47,401 nucleotides of DNA from Bacteriovoracaceae bacterium. GTDB lineage: Bacteria > Bdellovibrionota > Bacteriovoracia > Bacteriovoracales > Bacteriovoracaceae. Positions 32,401-41,268 of the stretch are shown one piece after another (within the stretch, counting starts at the first letter, position 1; every line of letters starts with the position of its first letter). A model generated the notes under the pieces. That model was not told the DNA's origin, searched no databases, and worked only from the letters and a program-made list of their open reading frames with translations. The stretch lies in the NCBI GenBank assembly GCA_016784965.1, contig JADHTQ010000036.1:1-47401 (forward strand). The letters run 5' to 3'. A program made the position numbers and the translations under genes.

Positions 32401-34750
32401 AATTGAAGGAAAGATCTTTGGGACAAATCAAGACGAAAGTGTAAAAATTTATGTTCAGTCGCAATCACAGTCCATTAGTCGGGCGGTAAATGTCAAAGGA
32501 CTTAATGAGGGCTCAAATGATGTAATAGAGTTCAAGATAGATAATTTGCCTCCTGCAACCGATTATAAATTGAGCTGGCATTCAAAAACCCGTCTTAGTG
32601 GATATCGCAAAGAAGCACCAAGTGAAATCGCCAAAAGTCCAGTGCGCTGGAGTGAGGCCTATGAATATGACCTTACAGCTGAGTGCAATCTTAAGAATGT
32701 GGACATTGAGGTTACTGAAGGTAAACAACTAACTGTAAACATCTACAACTTTATCTATAACGACAAAACGGTAAACGTGTTCATTCACTCACCAACCAAA
32801 CCTAGTTTTGTCTCAAAAGATATAAAACTAACAATGGGAACCAATATCGTTGTACTAGAGGGATTGCAAAATAGTGATGATTATAAGTTAATGGTTAAGG
32901 CCACAGGCGACTCTACTGATTCTACTCATGAAGAGAGTGAATTTGTACCAGGATATTACAGCACAAATGGTAATTTAATACCAAATCTTCAAGCAGCAAC
33001 TCCCATTAAAGTAACAGATAATCCTCAAGATATTGATGTTTATTTTAGAGAAGGTGGTACAATTTCCGGCACGATCTATAACTTGCCAGTCGGTCAAAAG
33101 GCCTATTTATCTGTATGGTCTAAAAAAACAAGTCAAGGGGTTAAAAAAGAAGTAATCGGAAATGGCGAAGTTACTGTCTTTGCGATCTCTGGTCTTCCTA
33201 AGTTTTCTGACTTCACTGTTTGCATTAATGAAACAGCAGAGATGATTTCTGGTTGTTATGCAGGCAAAGACAAAGAACTCGTTGATATTGGCCAAGCAGT
33301 TCATATAGACCTAACTGAATTTGTTGCCAGTGGAGTAGATATGACGTTAAACCCTGGTAAAACGGCATCCGGAGTTATCACCAATATACCTCAAGGGGAT
33401 GTAGTAAACTTACGGTTTGCTAGTAAGACTTCTTCTAATCAAAAAGTGGTATCAGTCAAAAGCAGTAATCCTCAATTTTACATCGAAGGATTAAAAGATA
33501 GCTCCTACATAGTAACTATCTCCGGAGAATATGTTCAATCTATCCCTGAGGAGCTTACTTTAGACGAAGATAACACAACTAACCTAGAGTTTTCAATTGC
33601 TCCAGGAGGAAGCATCTCTGGTTTTGTAGACTCTCTTGCAAAAGGTGAAGCTGTAAGTGTTACAGCGTATTCTGCTTCTTCCAACATCTATAAAGAAGTA
33701 GTTATACAAGCAGCTGATGATGATGATGCCACTTTTTATGAATTAAATGGCCTTCCACCAGCAGATGATTATCGGGTTCATGTCAAAACTACCAAAGGGA
33801 CTTTCTATTATACAGGTAATGATGAGGATACCTCATCGCTAATGTCAAATGATGCGATTGATTTGGCGGTAGCCGTCGATGCATATATTGAAGATATAAA
33901 TCTCTTTGTTGAAACAATTGGAACACTCATCATCGGAGATGTTCAAGGAGTAGAAGGGGATTATTCTAGAAAGACAGTTACAGTAACTCTTTGGAATAAT
34001 AATGGTTATTTTACAAAGGATACACGCTATGGAAATGGATTGATTGAGCTATCAAACATTCCTGAGGGAGAATATTATTTAGCAGTAAGTGCAACCGGTT
34101 GCCCCTCACAATTTTCAAAACCTGGAAGTAATGGAAATGTCTTAGAGTGGACTCATTCATGGAGTGATGCAGGGCCTGTAGCAATTTCTGGTTCTTTGGT
34201 TGAGCTTGAAATTCCACTTACTGAAGGTGTCAGTGTAAGTGGCTCTGTTAAATATCTAGGAGAGAGCACTCCAAATGCACAAGTAACTATATACTCACCA
34301 TCAAGCCCAGGTATTGGTGGCAATACCACATCAAGGGCAGACGGAAGCTACACCATAGATGGCCTACTACCTGGAAATGATTTTAACTTACAAGCTCAAG
34401 ATTTTCAACAAGGAGTAAGATCAGAGGTTGTAAGCTTAAGTGCTGATGACGATAGCAAGGTAGACTTGGAATTAATTGACAAACCTGGATCACTTAAGGG
34501 AGCAATCACTAATCTAGGCGATAAGACTGCGATGATCTCATTGTTTAGTATAGATGATAAACATATTCAGGCAACATTTGTACAAGGAGATAATAAATTC
34601 TTGTTTAGAGAGCGCTTAGATCTTGGGAGCTATATCATAAAGATAGATATTATGGACTCAGGAGAATTTTCTGCTAGTAGCGATACTAAAGTTTTGGAAG
34701 TTCAAGTTGATGGAGAGAGTACTATTATTATTGATATTAACAACTTATAA
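29489..34750 (+). CDS. Large exported Ig-like/cadherin-like surface protein
   Basis: 1,753 residues from ATG 29489, chosen over TTG 29468 because CAGGAG lies seven bases before it. The signal peptide ends near NTYA. Residues about 40-810 hold tandem cadherin-like/Ig domains (RPYANTQEF, AAPVAHDDNF, NSIPTAFDDSF, DPPTITPIANQFINENS, APVIEDIPNQTLEEDT, DRPVITAITDKTILENS). A DUF5011-like domain (YNEPGFVATD) follows near 814-890, a PKD-like domain near 887-970, then several carboxypeptidase-regulatory-like beta domains (SGSVKYLGESTPNAQVTIYS, SYTIDGLLPGND) to the end. It is Asp- and Asn-rich with DxDxD-like loops (EDEDDDAL), so calcium binding is likely. No C-terminal sorting signal is recognised. I infer an adhesin or fibre on or shed from the cell surface. 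Confidence 0.8.
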   Translation: MFNDYLIYLQKMGLYCRLLLATTLLCLNFTNTYAYTTTDQYIFVEDLTVNVNQGETVNAKVIGYTFGLDSIFFGNYSPYQDKGILSFLYDGSFSYTAYENESGPIHFDFYACDLYACSDDKTVTININSRPYANTQEFSVDLEGTLTQILYGEDKETPQNQLEYYLTEDTYVYGDLQLSQDGYFVFNPYWSGKTTFKYVVFDGLAYSEPVTVNIYVTEYFNAAPVAHDDNFTTYSSETLKAYVFAEDEDDDALTYELVSDTADGYLYFKDDGSFEFLPYYTGATSFSYRVWDGEDYSNTATVVIDVTEQNSIPTAFDDSFEILANKELNSYADAYDPEDDPLSFTLLTGPSNGSLFFDENGYFDYLPSLNWTGTDSFTFDVTDDGEYYSNIGEVSIYVWAPLPEISDIDDVSINENSENNEVRFSITNEGQLVNDVQISINSSNLSLISNDQIYIEADETNYYLLITPKFEQSGSATITVSVNDGINTSKRAFLVTVLPVNDPPTITPIANQFINENSDEIEIQFDVYDTESRYDLDVTFSSSNQELFPNEYCELVDLGNGYYSLYMYPEYAKFGKSTFTVRVSDGVTTTTSTFEVTVADVDFAPVIEDIPNQTLEEDTLAHKINVTVYDPDDDLMYIKITTDNAELLPTLDDDWTQSASDLDNDLISLPIIPASNLYGTAKVIVEASDEFYEKVTTKEFMVEVTSVNDRPVITAITDKTILENSENNLIFFSITDPDSTSFNATVTSSNQELFKNQNIVVTKGQEADKNYYIELNPEKNRSGEAQITIAIKDEREHPIVQTINILVEPIGQIPTLSLIGSNYLELNLGETYNEPGFVATDAHNNDISSEVQVSSNLNAFMPGNYQVTYTVGDAKATRYILVRGPLLLSFGNSADIYSGVPTNLFALDPISGNSSSADVSWEFENGDVLTGNNVPYTPNGVGPQNVTLSATQGDQSVEHTFEIDVQKPECSIEGKIFGTNQDESVKIYVQSQSQSISRAVNVKGLNEGSNDVIEFKIDNLPPATDYKLSWHSKTRLSGYRKEAPSEIAKSPVRWSEAYEYDLTAECNLKNVDIEVTEGKQLTVNIYNFIYNDKTVNVFIHSPTKPSFVSKDIKLTMGTNIVVLEGLQNSDDYKLMVKATGDSTDSTHEESEFVPGYYSTNGNLIPNLQAATPIKVTDNPQDIDVYFREGGTISGTIYNLPVGQKAYLSVWSKKTSQGVKKEVIGNGEVTVFAISGLPKFSDFTVCINETAEMISGCYAGKDKELVDIGQAVHIDLTEFVASGVDMTLNPGKTASGVITNIPQGDVVNLRFASKTSSNQKVVSVKSSNPQFYIEGLKDSSYIVTISGEYVQSIPEELTLDEDNTTNLEFSIAPGGSISGFVDSLAKGEAVSVTAYSASSNIYKEVVIQAADDDDATFYELNGLPPADDYRVHVKTTKGTFYYTGNDEDTSSLMSNDAIDLAVAVDAYIEDINLFVETIGTLIIGDVQGVEGDYSRKTVTVTLWNNNGYFTKDTRYGNGLIELSNIPEGEYYLAVSATGCPSQFSKPGSNGNVLEWTHSWSDAGPVAISGSLVELEIPLTEGVSVSGSVKYLGESTPNAQVTIYSPSSPGIGGNTTSRADGSYTIDGLLPGNDFNLQAQDFQQGVRSEVVSLSADDDSKVDLELIDKPGSLKGAITNLGDKTAMISLFSIDDKHIQATFVQGDNKFLFRERLDLGSYIIKIDIMDSGEFSASSDTKVLEVQVDGESTIIIDINNL

Positions 34751-34784
34751 TAAAAAACAGAGTACACCGACCATGTAATCGTGA

Positions 34785-35216
34785 TTAATTACAGTCTAAC
34801 TTTACTAAAGATAGTGGAACTTCGTAAGGTCCCATATATGCTAGGTATCCACCGTCATCGGATAAAAGAACCATCCAACCTTCATCAACGGTATTACACA
34901 TACCCACTTGAGCTCCTACAAAGCGATCAAAGTTTGTTTCTCCAGTATATTGAAAGGCATTTTTGGCCATTTCACTGGTGCTAATTTCAAATAGTTCAGC
35001 TCCACACTTTCTAAAGACCTTCTCGCCATTGATTAAGACTGAGTTTAATTTTTGCCCTTCATAGTCGATTGCCACAACAGTTCCATCTTGTAGCGGAACT
35101 TGGTATCCTTCTTGTGGATATTGAGAGTAGCTGGCAGAGTTGACTGTGCAATTTTTTACTTCTGCTGATGCAAATGCTGAAACGACAAGACACAAACATA
35201 CAAATAAGATTTTCAT
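34785..35216 (-). CDS. Small secreted protein of unknown function
   Basis: 143 residues. A classical signal peptide (MKILFVCLCLVVSAFASA) is followed by about 125 residues with four Cys (in VKNCTVN, FRKCGAE, VGMCNTV, KLDCN), which could form two disulfides in the periplasm. The mature part looks all-beta (VAIDYEGQKLNSVLINGEKV, WMVLLSDDGGYLAYMG). No known family is recognised. GGGGA before the ATG provides the ribosome site. It converges with the large surface protein gene, with 34 bases between stops, and stands alone. Confidence 0.6.
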   Translation of the reverse strand: MKILFVCLCLVVSAFASAEVKNCTVNSASYSQYPQEGYQVPLQDGTVVAIDYEGQKLNSVLINGEKVFRKCGAELFEISTSEMAKNAFQYTGETNFDRFVGAQVGMCNTVDEGWMVLLSDDGGYLAYMGPYEVPLSLVKLDCN

Positions 35217-35323
35217 GGTTTTTCCCCGTTAATGAAAGATTATATTTAAAAATAAAGCTGTTATCATAAAGAAAATGAGATGACTTTTATGATTATTCCG
35301 ACTAGGTATTTTTTACATAGATC

Positions 35324-36025
35324 TTATACATTCCCACACATTTGATTGGCAGGAAGAGCGATATTGATCATCTTGGGGTGAGGCAAAGACAAGCCTGCCA
35401 TCGTATCGACAAAGTCACTTACAGTTACATCGACGTTGACTTTTGGATTTAATAGCTTCTCCTCCCAAATGGTAGAAGATGTCATCCCTTTATAATCATG
35501 GCCTGGATAGACAATTGTCTCATCGGGTAGCGCAAAAAGTTTGTAGGTAATGCTATGATAGAGCTTTTGGGGTGATCCACCTTGAAAATCAGTTCTGCCA
35601 TTTCCGCGTATAAATAAGGTATCCCCTGTAAATACCATATCTTCAACGAGATAGCTCATACAACCCGAAGTATGGCCAGGAGTTGCGATTCCTTTAATTT
35701 TGAGAGATCCAAACCTTAAAACCTCACCATCTTCTAGCGCAATATCAGCACAGTATACTTTTGTATCTTTACCAACAACCTTTTGGGCCTTGGTCTTACT
35801 TGATAAATTAGCAGCAGAGGTAATATGGTCGGCATGAACATGGGTTTCAAATATATATTTTAGATCAATTTGTAGCTCATTAATCAACTTCAGGTCTCTT
35901 TGCTCCTGTTCATAAACTGGATCAATTATAATACCCTCGCGGGTTTTAGCATCAGCAATTAAGTAGGTATAAGTCCAGGTGTTTTGATCAAAAAGCTGCT
36001 TGAATATGATCTTTTTGCTATTCAT
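35324..36025 (-). CDS. ETHE1-type persulfide dioxygenase (MBL fold)
   Basis: 233 residues from ATG 36025. That start has GGAGG eight bases upstream, so the longer frame starting at 36085 is unlikely. The mono-iron ligands of ETHE1-like enzymes are all present: His62 in ETHVHADHITSA, His118 in ATPGHTSG and Asp135 in FTGDTLF. The family-specific RGNGRTDFQGGSPQKLYHSI and VYPGHDYKG follow. The enzyme oxidises glutathione persulfide or a similar persulfide to sulfite with O2 in the cytoplasm. It stands alone but is 5-6 kb from two CstB-like fusions and a TauE-type exporter, all consistent with removal of reactive sulfur. Confidence 0.9.
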   Translation of the reverse strand: MNSKKIIFKQLFDQNTWTYTYLIADAKTREGIIIDPVYEQEQRDLKLINELQIDLKYIFETHVHADHITSAANLSSKTKAQKVVGKDTKVYCADIALEDGEVLRFGSLKIKGIATPGHTSGCMSYLVEDMVFTGDTLFIRGNGRTDFQGGSPQKLYHSITYKLFALPDETIVYPGHDYKGMTSSTIWEEKLLNPKVNVDVTVSDFVDTMAGLSLPHPKMINIALPANQMCGNV

Positions 36026-36234
36026 CTTATTTACCTCCAGTTTATTGCAATATAGTGGCAATTTTTTTCCAAAAGATAAAATCAATTTTATCTATAACTG
36101 CTATAGTTTTTAACTATTTTCAAAATATCCTTTATTTACGTGGGATAAATATTTTTCAACCAGCTTAAATTATTACAGTGTATTTTTTTCAAACACATTG
36201 CGGCAATTTTATTTTTGTGTCATAACTACTTAAT

Positions 36235-36633
36235 ATGAAAAAGATAAAGATATGCCTCACATTGTTGATTGCCTCGTACTGCCTAAACGTCACTTGTATT
36301 GCAGAAGGAATTTATATTGATTCTTGTAATGAGCTACGTGACAGGTTGTGTGATGTTGACTGCCAAGGACTAAGTTACAACTATGATAACTCTAAAGTGA
36401 CCATTATTGGGCCAAGCATACTCCATAAAGGCTCAACTTACAATTTTGCACATGTTATGCCAGATATTTTGTGCTTACAATATGGTCTAGGTGCTGCAGT
36501 AAACATTAAGTTGAGTGAAGACACTACAGAGCGTATTCTTTACTATGCCGCTTCTGTTAGAAATAATGGCGATGTCTCACTTAATTATACCAAACACCAT
36601 ATAACTTCAATTACCTGCTATATAGAACCTTAA
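36235..36633 (+). CDS. Small secreted Cys-containing protein of unknown function
   Basis: 132 residues. The signal peptide (KKIKICLTLLIASYCLNVTCIA) precedes a mature domain of about 108 residues with five Cys (SCNELRDRLCDVDCQG, ILCLQYG, ITCYIEP). No family is recognised. No strong ribosome site is visible upstream of the ATG (CTACTTAATATG). A remnant open frame follows immediately (36626-36760), so this region may once have held more sequence. Confidence 0.5.
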   Translation: MKKIKICLTLLIASYCLNVTCIAEGIYIDSCNELRDRLCDVDCQGLSYNYDNSKVTIIGPSILHKGSTYNFAHVMPDILCLQYGLGAAVNIKLSEDTTERILYYAASVRNNGDVSLNYTKHHITSITCYIEP

Positions 36634-36760
36634 TATACCCAACCAATTGTCCCAAAAAGCTAGGAGTCACAATCCAATTTGGCAGAGATTTTTGGATTCA
36701 AAAACTGGAATAGAAGATGGAAACTATGTGGGTGCTGAGCTTTTTTGGCACTATGAGTGA
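36626..36760 (+). pseudogene. C-terminal remnant of an unrecognised protein
   Basis: A frame opens after a TAG and ends with TGA at 36758-36760, directly next to the stop of the convergent subtilase gene. It reads NPIWQRFLDSKTGIED followed by GNYVGAELFWHYE, which looks like genuine protein. There is no ATG; a TTG at 36647 is the only candidate start. I infer the tail of a deleted or frameshifted gene. Without a database search the family is unknown. Confidence 0.3.
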
Positions 36761-38473
36761 TTACTTTTTATAATAAACCATGTCGATATCAAACCCATAG
36801 CGATGGCGCTCTTGATCAGTTTTTATTTCTATATAGAGTGTATCTCCAGTTGCTATGGGTGAAATTATATCCACCTTAGTGCCTAAGATTTTCTCTTTTA
36901 GAACATTCATATTACTATCTCTAAAAATTACTTTATCACTACTATCAAAACTAAATCGCACAAAATGTACTGCAATTTTTTTAGCATTTGGGATTTTTAC
37001 TTTGTATGTGTGTTGCCAGTTATCTGGGTATTGGTGGGGAGTTGATAACTTTTTAACTTGTGACTCCCAATTGATTGGATCATTTTCATCTATTGCTCCG
37101 TCAATGTTGGCAAGAGCACTATAGGCATCCAACATACCTCCAGTAATTAAAAGTTTGCGCAAAGACCTCCTGTGCCTGGCCCCTGTCAGAATCCTTCTTC
37201 GGACTTCAAAGGCACTGATTTGAGGATCATGCCCCCAAATTAGTGAGGCAACTCCGGTTACGTGGGGAGTGGCCATAGAGGTTCCATCCACCTCTTCTAA
37301 CTCATTAATTGCATAACTCAACACTTCATAACCCGGAGCTGCAATGTGTACTGAATTTTTGCCGTAATTGGATCCCCAAATCACCTCTGGGTGCTCATTG
37401 TTCATGGGAGTTACTAGCTTCCCTCCATTATTTATGGCAGCTACTGAGATAATATTATCTAATTTATAACTTGCAGGTAACATCCCGGCGGTGTCGTTGG
37501 TGGAAGCCTCATTGCCAGCTGCTGCCACAATTAATACACCCGCTTGCTGTGCTCTTACCATAACTTCTTTGAGAGGGTCGTTTTCAAGATCTACAAAATC
37601 TTCTTGCTCTTCACCCCACGAGCAGTTGATAATTTTGGCACCATTTGCTATAGCGTATTCTACGCCCTTTATCGCCTCAGAGTTATAACCTTGATTGTGG
37701 GAATTGAGCCACTTGATCGCCATCATTTTAACGTTGCCACTAATGCCTGCAATGCCTAGACTATTGTTTCTTTGAGCACCAATAATTCCTGCAATATGGG
37801 TCCCGTGACCATGATCATCCATAGGATCATTATTTTTATAGGCAAAATTATACCCGTAAATATCATCGACATAACCATTTTGGTCGTCATCTTTACCTGC
37901 AAGACCATTTTTTTCTAATTGATTTACCCAGATATTATTTTTTAAATCGGGGTGATTATAGTTGATGCCAGAATCGACTACTGCCACAAGTATCTCTGAG
38001 GGTACACCCAAGCTAGCGGAGTATTCCCAAGCTTTAGTAATATTTATATCTACCCCCTCTACTCCTTTGACTCCCGATCTACGTGGTTGGCCAACATTTA
38101 TAAGTCCCCATTGCTTGGCAAACGCATCATCGTCTGTAAACATAGATTTATTCCTCAGCATAAATGGTTTAGGGGTTTTTCTTATAATTTTTTTGTTGGG
38201 GACAATATATTTAACAAGTGGGTGGCCTTTAATTGTTTTTAAACTCTTCTTCTTAGAATTATCTACTTTAACGACGATGAGGTGACTTTTGCCCGGCAAT
38301 ATCTCACTAACTTTAAGCTGTAATGTTTCCTCTAGGTATTGCTTGGTAACAAGATGTGGATCATCTACCAGCTTAACAATATACTCACCGTCTCTATTTT
38401 TATTCATCCCATGAGTACGTGCAACAAGATCACCGCTTATGCAAAAAACAAGCAACAATTCTATAAAATTCAT
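36761..38473 (-). CDS. Secreted subtilisin-like serine protease (S8)
   Basis: 570 residues. A hydrophobic N-terminus (NFIELLLVFCISG) is followed by an inhibitor_I9-like propeptide (about 28-100), then the peptidase S8 domain (about 115-455). The catalytic triad is Asp167 (VAVVDSGINYNHPDL), His223 (DDHGHGTHIAG) and Ser399 (VDGTSMATPHVTG), with oxyanion Asn321 (AAAGNEAST). A C-terminal beta domain of about 100 residues (YPDNWQHTYKVKIPNAKKIA) resembles bacterial pre-peptidase or P-domain-like modules. The enzyme should mature by propeptide cleavage outside the membrane; a role in prey digestion would be inference. GGGAG precedes the ATG. It is divergent from the rubrerythrin-like gene. Confidence 0.92.
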   Translation of the reverse strand: MNFIELLLVFCISGDLVARTHGMNKNRDGEYIVKLVDDPHLVTKQYLEETLQLKVSEILPGKSHLIVVKVDNSKKKSLKTIKGHPLVKYIVPNKKIIRKTPKPFMLRNKSMFTDDDAFAKQWGLINVGQPRRSGVKGVEGVDINITKAWEYSASLGVPSEILVAVVDSGINYNHPDLKNNIWVNQLEKNGLAGKDDDQNGYVDDIYGYNFAYKNNDPMDDHGHGTHIAGIIGAQRNNSLGIAGISGNVKMMAIKWLNSHNQGYNSEAIKGVEYAIANGAKIINCSWGEEQEDFVDLENDPLKEVMVRAQQAGVLIVAAAGNEASTNDTAGMLPASYKLDNIISVAAINNGGKLVTPMNNEHPEVIWGSNYGKNSVHIAAPGYEVLSYAINELEEVDGTSMATPHVTGVASLIWGHDPQISAFEVRRRILTGARHRRSLRKLLITGGMLDAYSALANIDGAIDENDPINWESQVKKLSTPHQYPDNWQHTYKVKIPNAKKIAVHFVRFSFDSSDKVIFRDSNMNVLKEKILGTKVDIISPIATGDTLYIEIKTDQERHRYGFDIDMVYYKK

Positions 38474-38573
38474 GTAAAAACTCCCAAATTTGTCCTAGGT
38501 TCTTACGCCTTAATGCGTCGATTTGCAACAACGCCAGGCAGCAGCATCGGGCGTTAATAAAAACATACCAAAA

Positions 38574-38602
38574 TTGACTGTTTTTTTAAGTGTGTATAGA
38601 TT
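38574..38602 (+). promoter_or_regulatory. Sigma-70-like promoter for the rubrerythrin-DUF255 operon
   Basis: TTGACT at 38574-38579 is followed after 17 bases by TAGATT at 38597-38602 (alternatively TATAGA two bases earlier with a 15-base gap). It lies about 55 bases before the ATG at 38658. Upstream, AACGCC and GGCGTT form a 6-bp inverted repeat near 38529-38554 in the divergent region shared with the subtilase gene. Confidence 0.45.
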
Positions 38603-38657
38603 GATAAAGGGGGAATAAAGCATTAGTATTTAAAATCTAAAAAAATTGGAGGCATAA

Positions 38658-39158
38658 ATGAACGACAAAGCATTGGATATATTAAAAAGTGCAATTTTGT
38701 TAGAAAAAAAAGGTCACGCATTTTATAAAGCAACTTCTGAACGAACTGATTGCAAGGAATTAAAAGAGTTTTTTGGGCATATGGCAAACGAGGAAGTTGT
38801 CCACTGTGAAATTCTCACAAAACAATACAAAAATGTTGTAGATACCGGTAACTTCTCATCTGATTTTATACCATCTGGGGCCACCCATGAAGTTGTCTCC
38901 ACCGTCTTAACTAATAAAATCAAAGAACAAATTTCAGCTGCTAGCTATGAGGCAGCAGCGATCTCTGCTGCTATGTCGATGGAAAAAGCTGCTACCACAC
39001 TCTATAGAGAACGAATGAATGCCACTTCTGACCCAGAAGAAAAAGCACTGTACAAATGGCTTTCTGATTTTGAAGACGGACACTTAGAGGACCTGGTTAA
39101 TATTGATCAACAGCTTCAAGAACAAATTTGGTACGACAATAGTTTTTGGCCATCTTAA
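38658..39158 (+). CDS. Rubrerythrin-like ferritin-family protein
   Basis: 166 residues forming a four-helix di-iron domain: Glu in LLEKKGHAFYK, then NEEVVHCEIL (ExxH), and in the second half MSMEKAATTLYRERM and DFEDGHLEDLV (ExxH). These are the two ExxH-type iron sites of rubrerythrin/ferritin-like proteins. It lacks the C-terminal rubredoxin domain, so it is not a classical rubrerythrin. Likely roles are peroxide reduction or handling of iron or sulfur species; the reaction is unproven. GGAGG lies seven bases before the ATG. It is followed after 19 bases by the DUF255 gene, which probably shares its transcript. Confidence 0.82.
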   Translation: MNDKALDILKSAILLEKKGHAFYKATSERTDCKELKEFFGHMANEEVVHCEILTKQYKNVVDTGNFSSDFIPSGATHEVVSTVLTNKIKEQISAASYEAAAISAAMSMEKAATTLYRERMNATSDPEEKALYKWLSDFEDGHLEDLVNIDQQLQEQIWYDNSFWPS

Positions 39159-39177
39159 AAAATAAATGAGTTGAAAT

Positions 39178-41268
39178 ATGAATTACCTAAGTTTTGCACT
39201 ACTTGCTGGTTTAATGTTTATTAGTTCATGTATTGGTGATAGAAAAATGGTTAATGAAAATCGCTTAAAATATGAAAAAAGTCCTTACCTGTTACAACAC
39301 AAAGACAACCCTATATGGTGGCACTCATGGGGCGATGCTGCTTTTGAGCAGGCAAAAAAGCAAAACAAACTAATCTTTTTGTCTATCGGTTATTCAACGT
39401 GCCACTGGTGCCACGTGATGGAAAAAGAAAGTTTCGAAAACAGTGAAGTAGCACAGCTTTTAAATCAGCACTTTGTGGCCATTAAAGTAGACCGAGAAGA
39501 AAGACCCGATGTTGATAAATTGTATATGAACTCAGCAAATATGTTAAGTATCAGGGGAGGCTGGCCTCTATCGATGTTTTTAACTCCGGATAAAGTACCC
39601 TTTTTTGGTGGCACCTATTTTCCCAAACAGACTTTTATTACCACTTTAGTTGAGCTCAATAAAAGGTGGGTACAAGACCCAAAACAAATATATAAAGTCT
39701 CTGAAGAAATAAAAAAGATATTGAAAAAAACCCAAAAACCAGTTGTTAGCAAAACATTAAATGGTAGTGCTATTGAGAAAATTCATGATTACTTAACTAC
39801 CTCTTTTGATGAGACTTATGGTGGTTTTGGAGCTGCACCAAAATTTCCTGCTCCAATGTTACTTAAACTGCTAATTAGATTAATACACACAGAAACTGAT
39901 AAGGTAAGAAAAAAAGTATCATTAGATATGTTAAACAAAACTTTGGAGGGGATGTTTCAAGGAGGCATCTATGACCATATTGGAGGTGGTTTTGCTAGAT
40001 ACTCCACTGATGCCAAGTGGCTTGTACCCCACTTTGAAAAAATGCTCTATGACAACGCCTTGCTTGCAGTAGTTTACTTTGAGGCCTATAAACTCACAGA
40101 CAACAGTGTCTTTAAAAACATTGCTGAAGATATTTTAGATTACATCCTAAAAGATATGACTTCAAAAGATGGTGGTTTTTACTCAGCTGAAGATGCTGAT
40201 TCTGAAGGCGTTGAGGGCAAGTTTTACGTTTGGACAGTTGATGAGTTAAAAAAACTTTTAACTGAAATGGAGTATGATGCCATTAAAGATATTTATGGGT
40301 TCACAAAAGAGGGAAATTTTGAACATAATACTAACATCTTCAACATCATCGCCAGTAAGGCCCTATACACAGTTTTTACTAGCACTCATAACCAAATCAA
40401 AGAAAAACTTTATAAGCTTAGAAAAAAGCGTACTGCTCCTCACCTTGATGACAAAATTTTAACTTCTTGGAATGGCCTAATGATCAGTGCCTTTAGCATT
40501 GGTTACCAAATCACTGGTAAAAAGGTCTATTATACTGCCGCTTATAATGCCCTTAATTTTGTTAAAGAAAAGCTTGATAAAGAAAATGTCTTAAAACGCC
40601 GTTATAGAGCAGGTGAATCTCGCTATAATGCCTACCTTGATGACTATGCCTATTTAATTGAAGGCCTTTTAAACTTCTATGAAGCTACTTTTGATGAAAA
40701 AATATTTGCATGGATTTTAGATTTACAAAGTAGGCAAGATAAAAATTTGTGGGGCAGCGAAGTTGGGTTATATTACTTTAACCAAGTTGATCACAGTCTA
40801 CTCCAAAGAAACTTTGAGTTATTTGACAGTGCAAGGCCCAACTCCAATGCATTATCGGCGCTAAACCTACAGAAGCTATATCTATTAACTTATAATGAAA
40901 AATTTTTAAAAAAAGCAAATTCCATTATGAAAACAGCTATACCTCTGGCCCAACAATATCCATCGGCCTTATCTCAGGCCCTTATTGCCCTGCACTTTAA
41001 TTTAAACGCCCCCAAGCAAATTGCTATTGTCGGTGATCCTTTAAATTTATTAACAAAGGGGTTTTTAGAGATAGTTCACAAGCGCTTTTACCCCAACAAG
41101 GTCTTAGCACTTTCACAAGATGGTACAAAAAGTAGTATTGCTTTACTAAAAGACAAGATGATTCTTGATGGAAAATCTACTGCATATGTTTGTCGCAATA
41201 AAGTCTGCTTGAAACCAGTTAATGATCTATTAGAGTTTCGCTTACAACTGCGGGTAGACGACATCTAG
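39178..41268 (+). CDS. YyaL/SPATA20-type DUF255 thioredoxin-fold lipoprotein
   Basis: 696 residues, normal size for the family. Residues 1-18 end in a lipobox-like MFISSC, so this copy is probably exported and lipid-anchored, whereas many relatives are cytoplasmic. Residues about 27-190 are the DUF255 thioredoxin-like domain with [20 protein letters not shown] and the redox motif STCHWCHVM (CxxC), then [10 protein letters not shown]. The rest is an (alpha/alpha)6 barrel-like region with [27 protein letters not shown] and [12 protein letters not shown], related to glycan-active enzymes. Its biochemical role is not established. The 3' end overlaps the convergent dioxygenase gene by 27 bases. 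Confidence 0.85.
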   Translation: MNYLSFALLAGLMFISSCIGDRKMVNENRLKYEKSPYLLQHKDNPIWWHSWGDAAFEQAKKQNKLIFLSIGYSTCHWCHVMEKESFENSEVAQLLNQHFVAIKVDREERPDVDKLYMNSANMLSIRGGWPLSMFLTPDKVPFFGGTYFPKQTFITTLVELNKRWVQDPKQIYKVSEEIKKILKKTQKPVVSKTLNGSAIEKIHDYLTTSFDETYGGFGAAPKFPAPMLLKLLIRLIHTETDKVRKKVSLDMLNKTLEGMFQGGIYDHIGGGFARYSTDAKWLVPHFEKMLYDNALLAVVYFEAYKLTDNSVFKNIAEDILDYILKDMTSKDGGFYSAEDADSEGVEGKFYVWTVDELKKLLTEMEYDAIKDIYGFTKEGNFEHNTNIFNIIASKALYTVFTSTHNQIKEKLYKLRKKRTAPHLDDKILTSWNGLMISAFSIGYQITGKKVYYTAAYNALNFVKEKLDKENVLKRRYRAGESRYNAYLDDYAYLIEGLLNFYEATFDEKIFAWILDLQSRQDKNLWGSEVGLYYFNQVDHSLLQRNFELFDSARPNSNALSALNLQKLYLLTYNEKFLKKANSIMKTAIPLAQQYPSALSQALIALHFNLNAPKQIAIVGDPLNLLTKGFLEIVHKRFYPNKVLALSQDGTKSSIALLKDKMILDGKSTAYVCRNKVCLKPVNDLLEFRLQLRVDDI

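Noticed and set aside
35324-36085. Start of the ETHE1-type protein at 36085.
   Set aside because: The added 20 residues lack a ribosome site, while ATG 36025 is preceded by GGAGG at proper spacing and matches the family's N-terminus.
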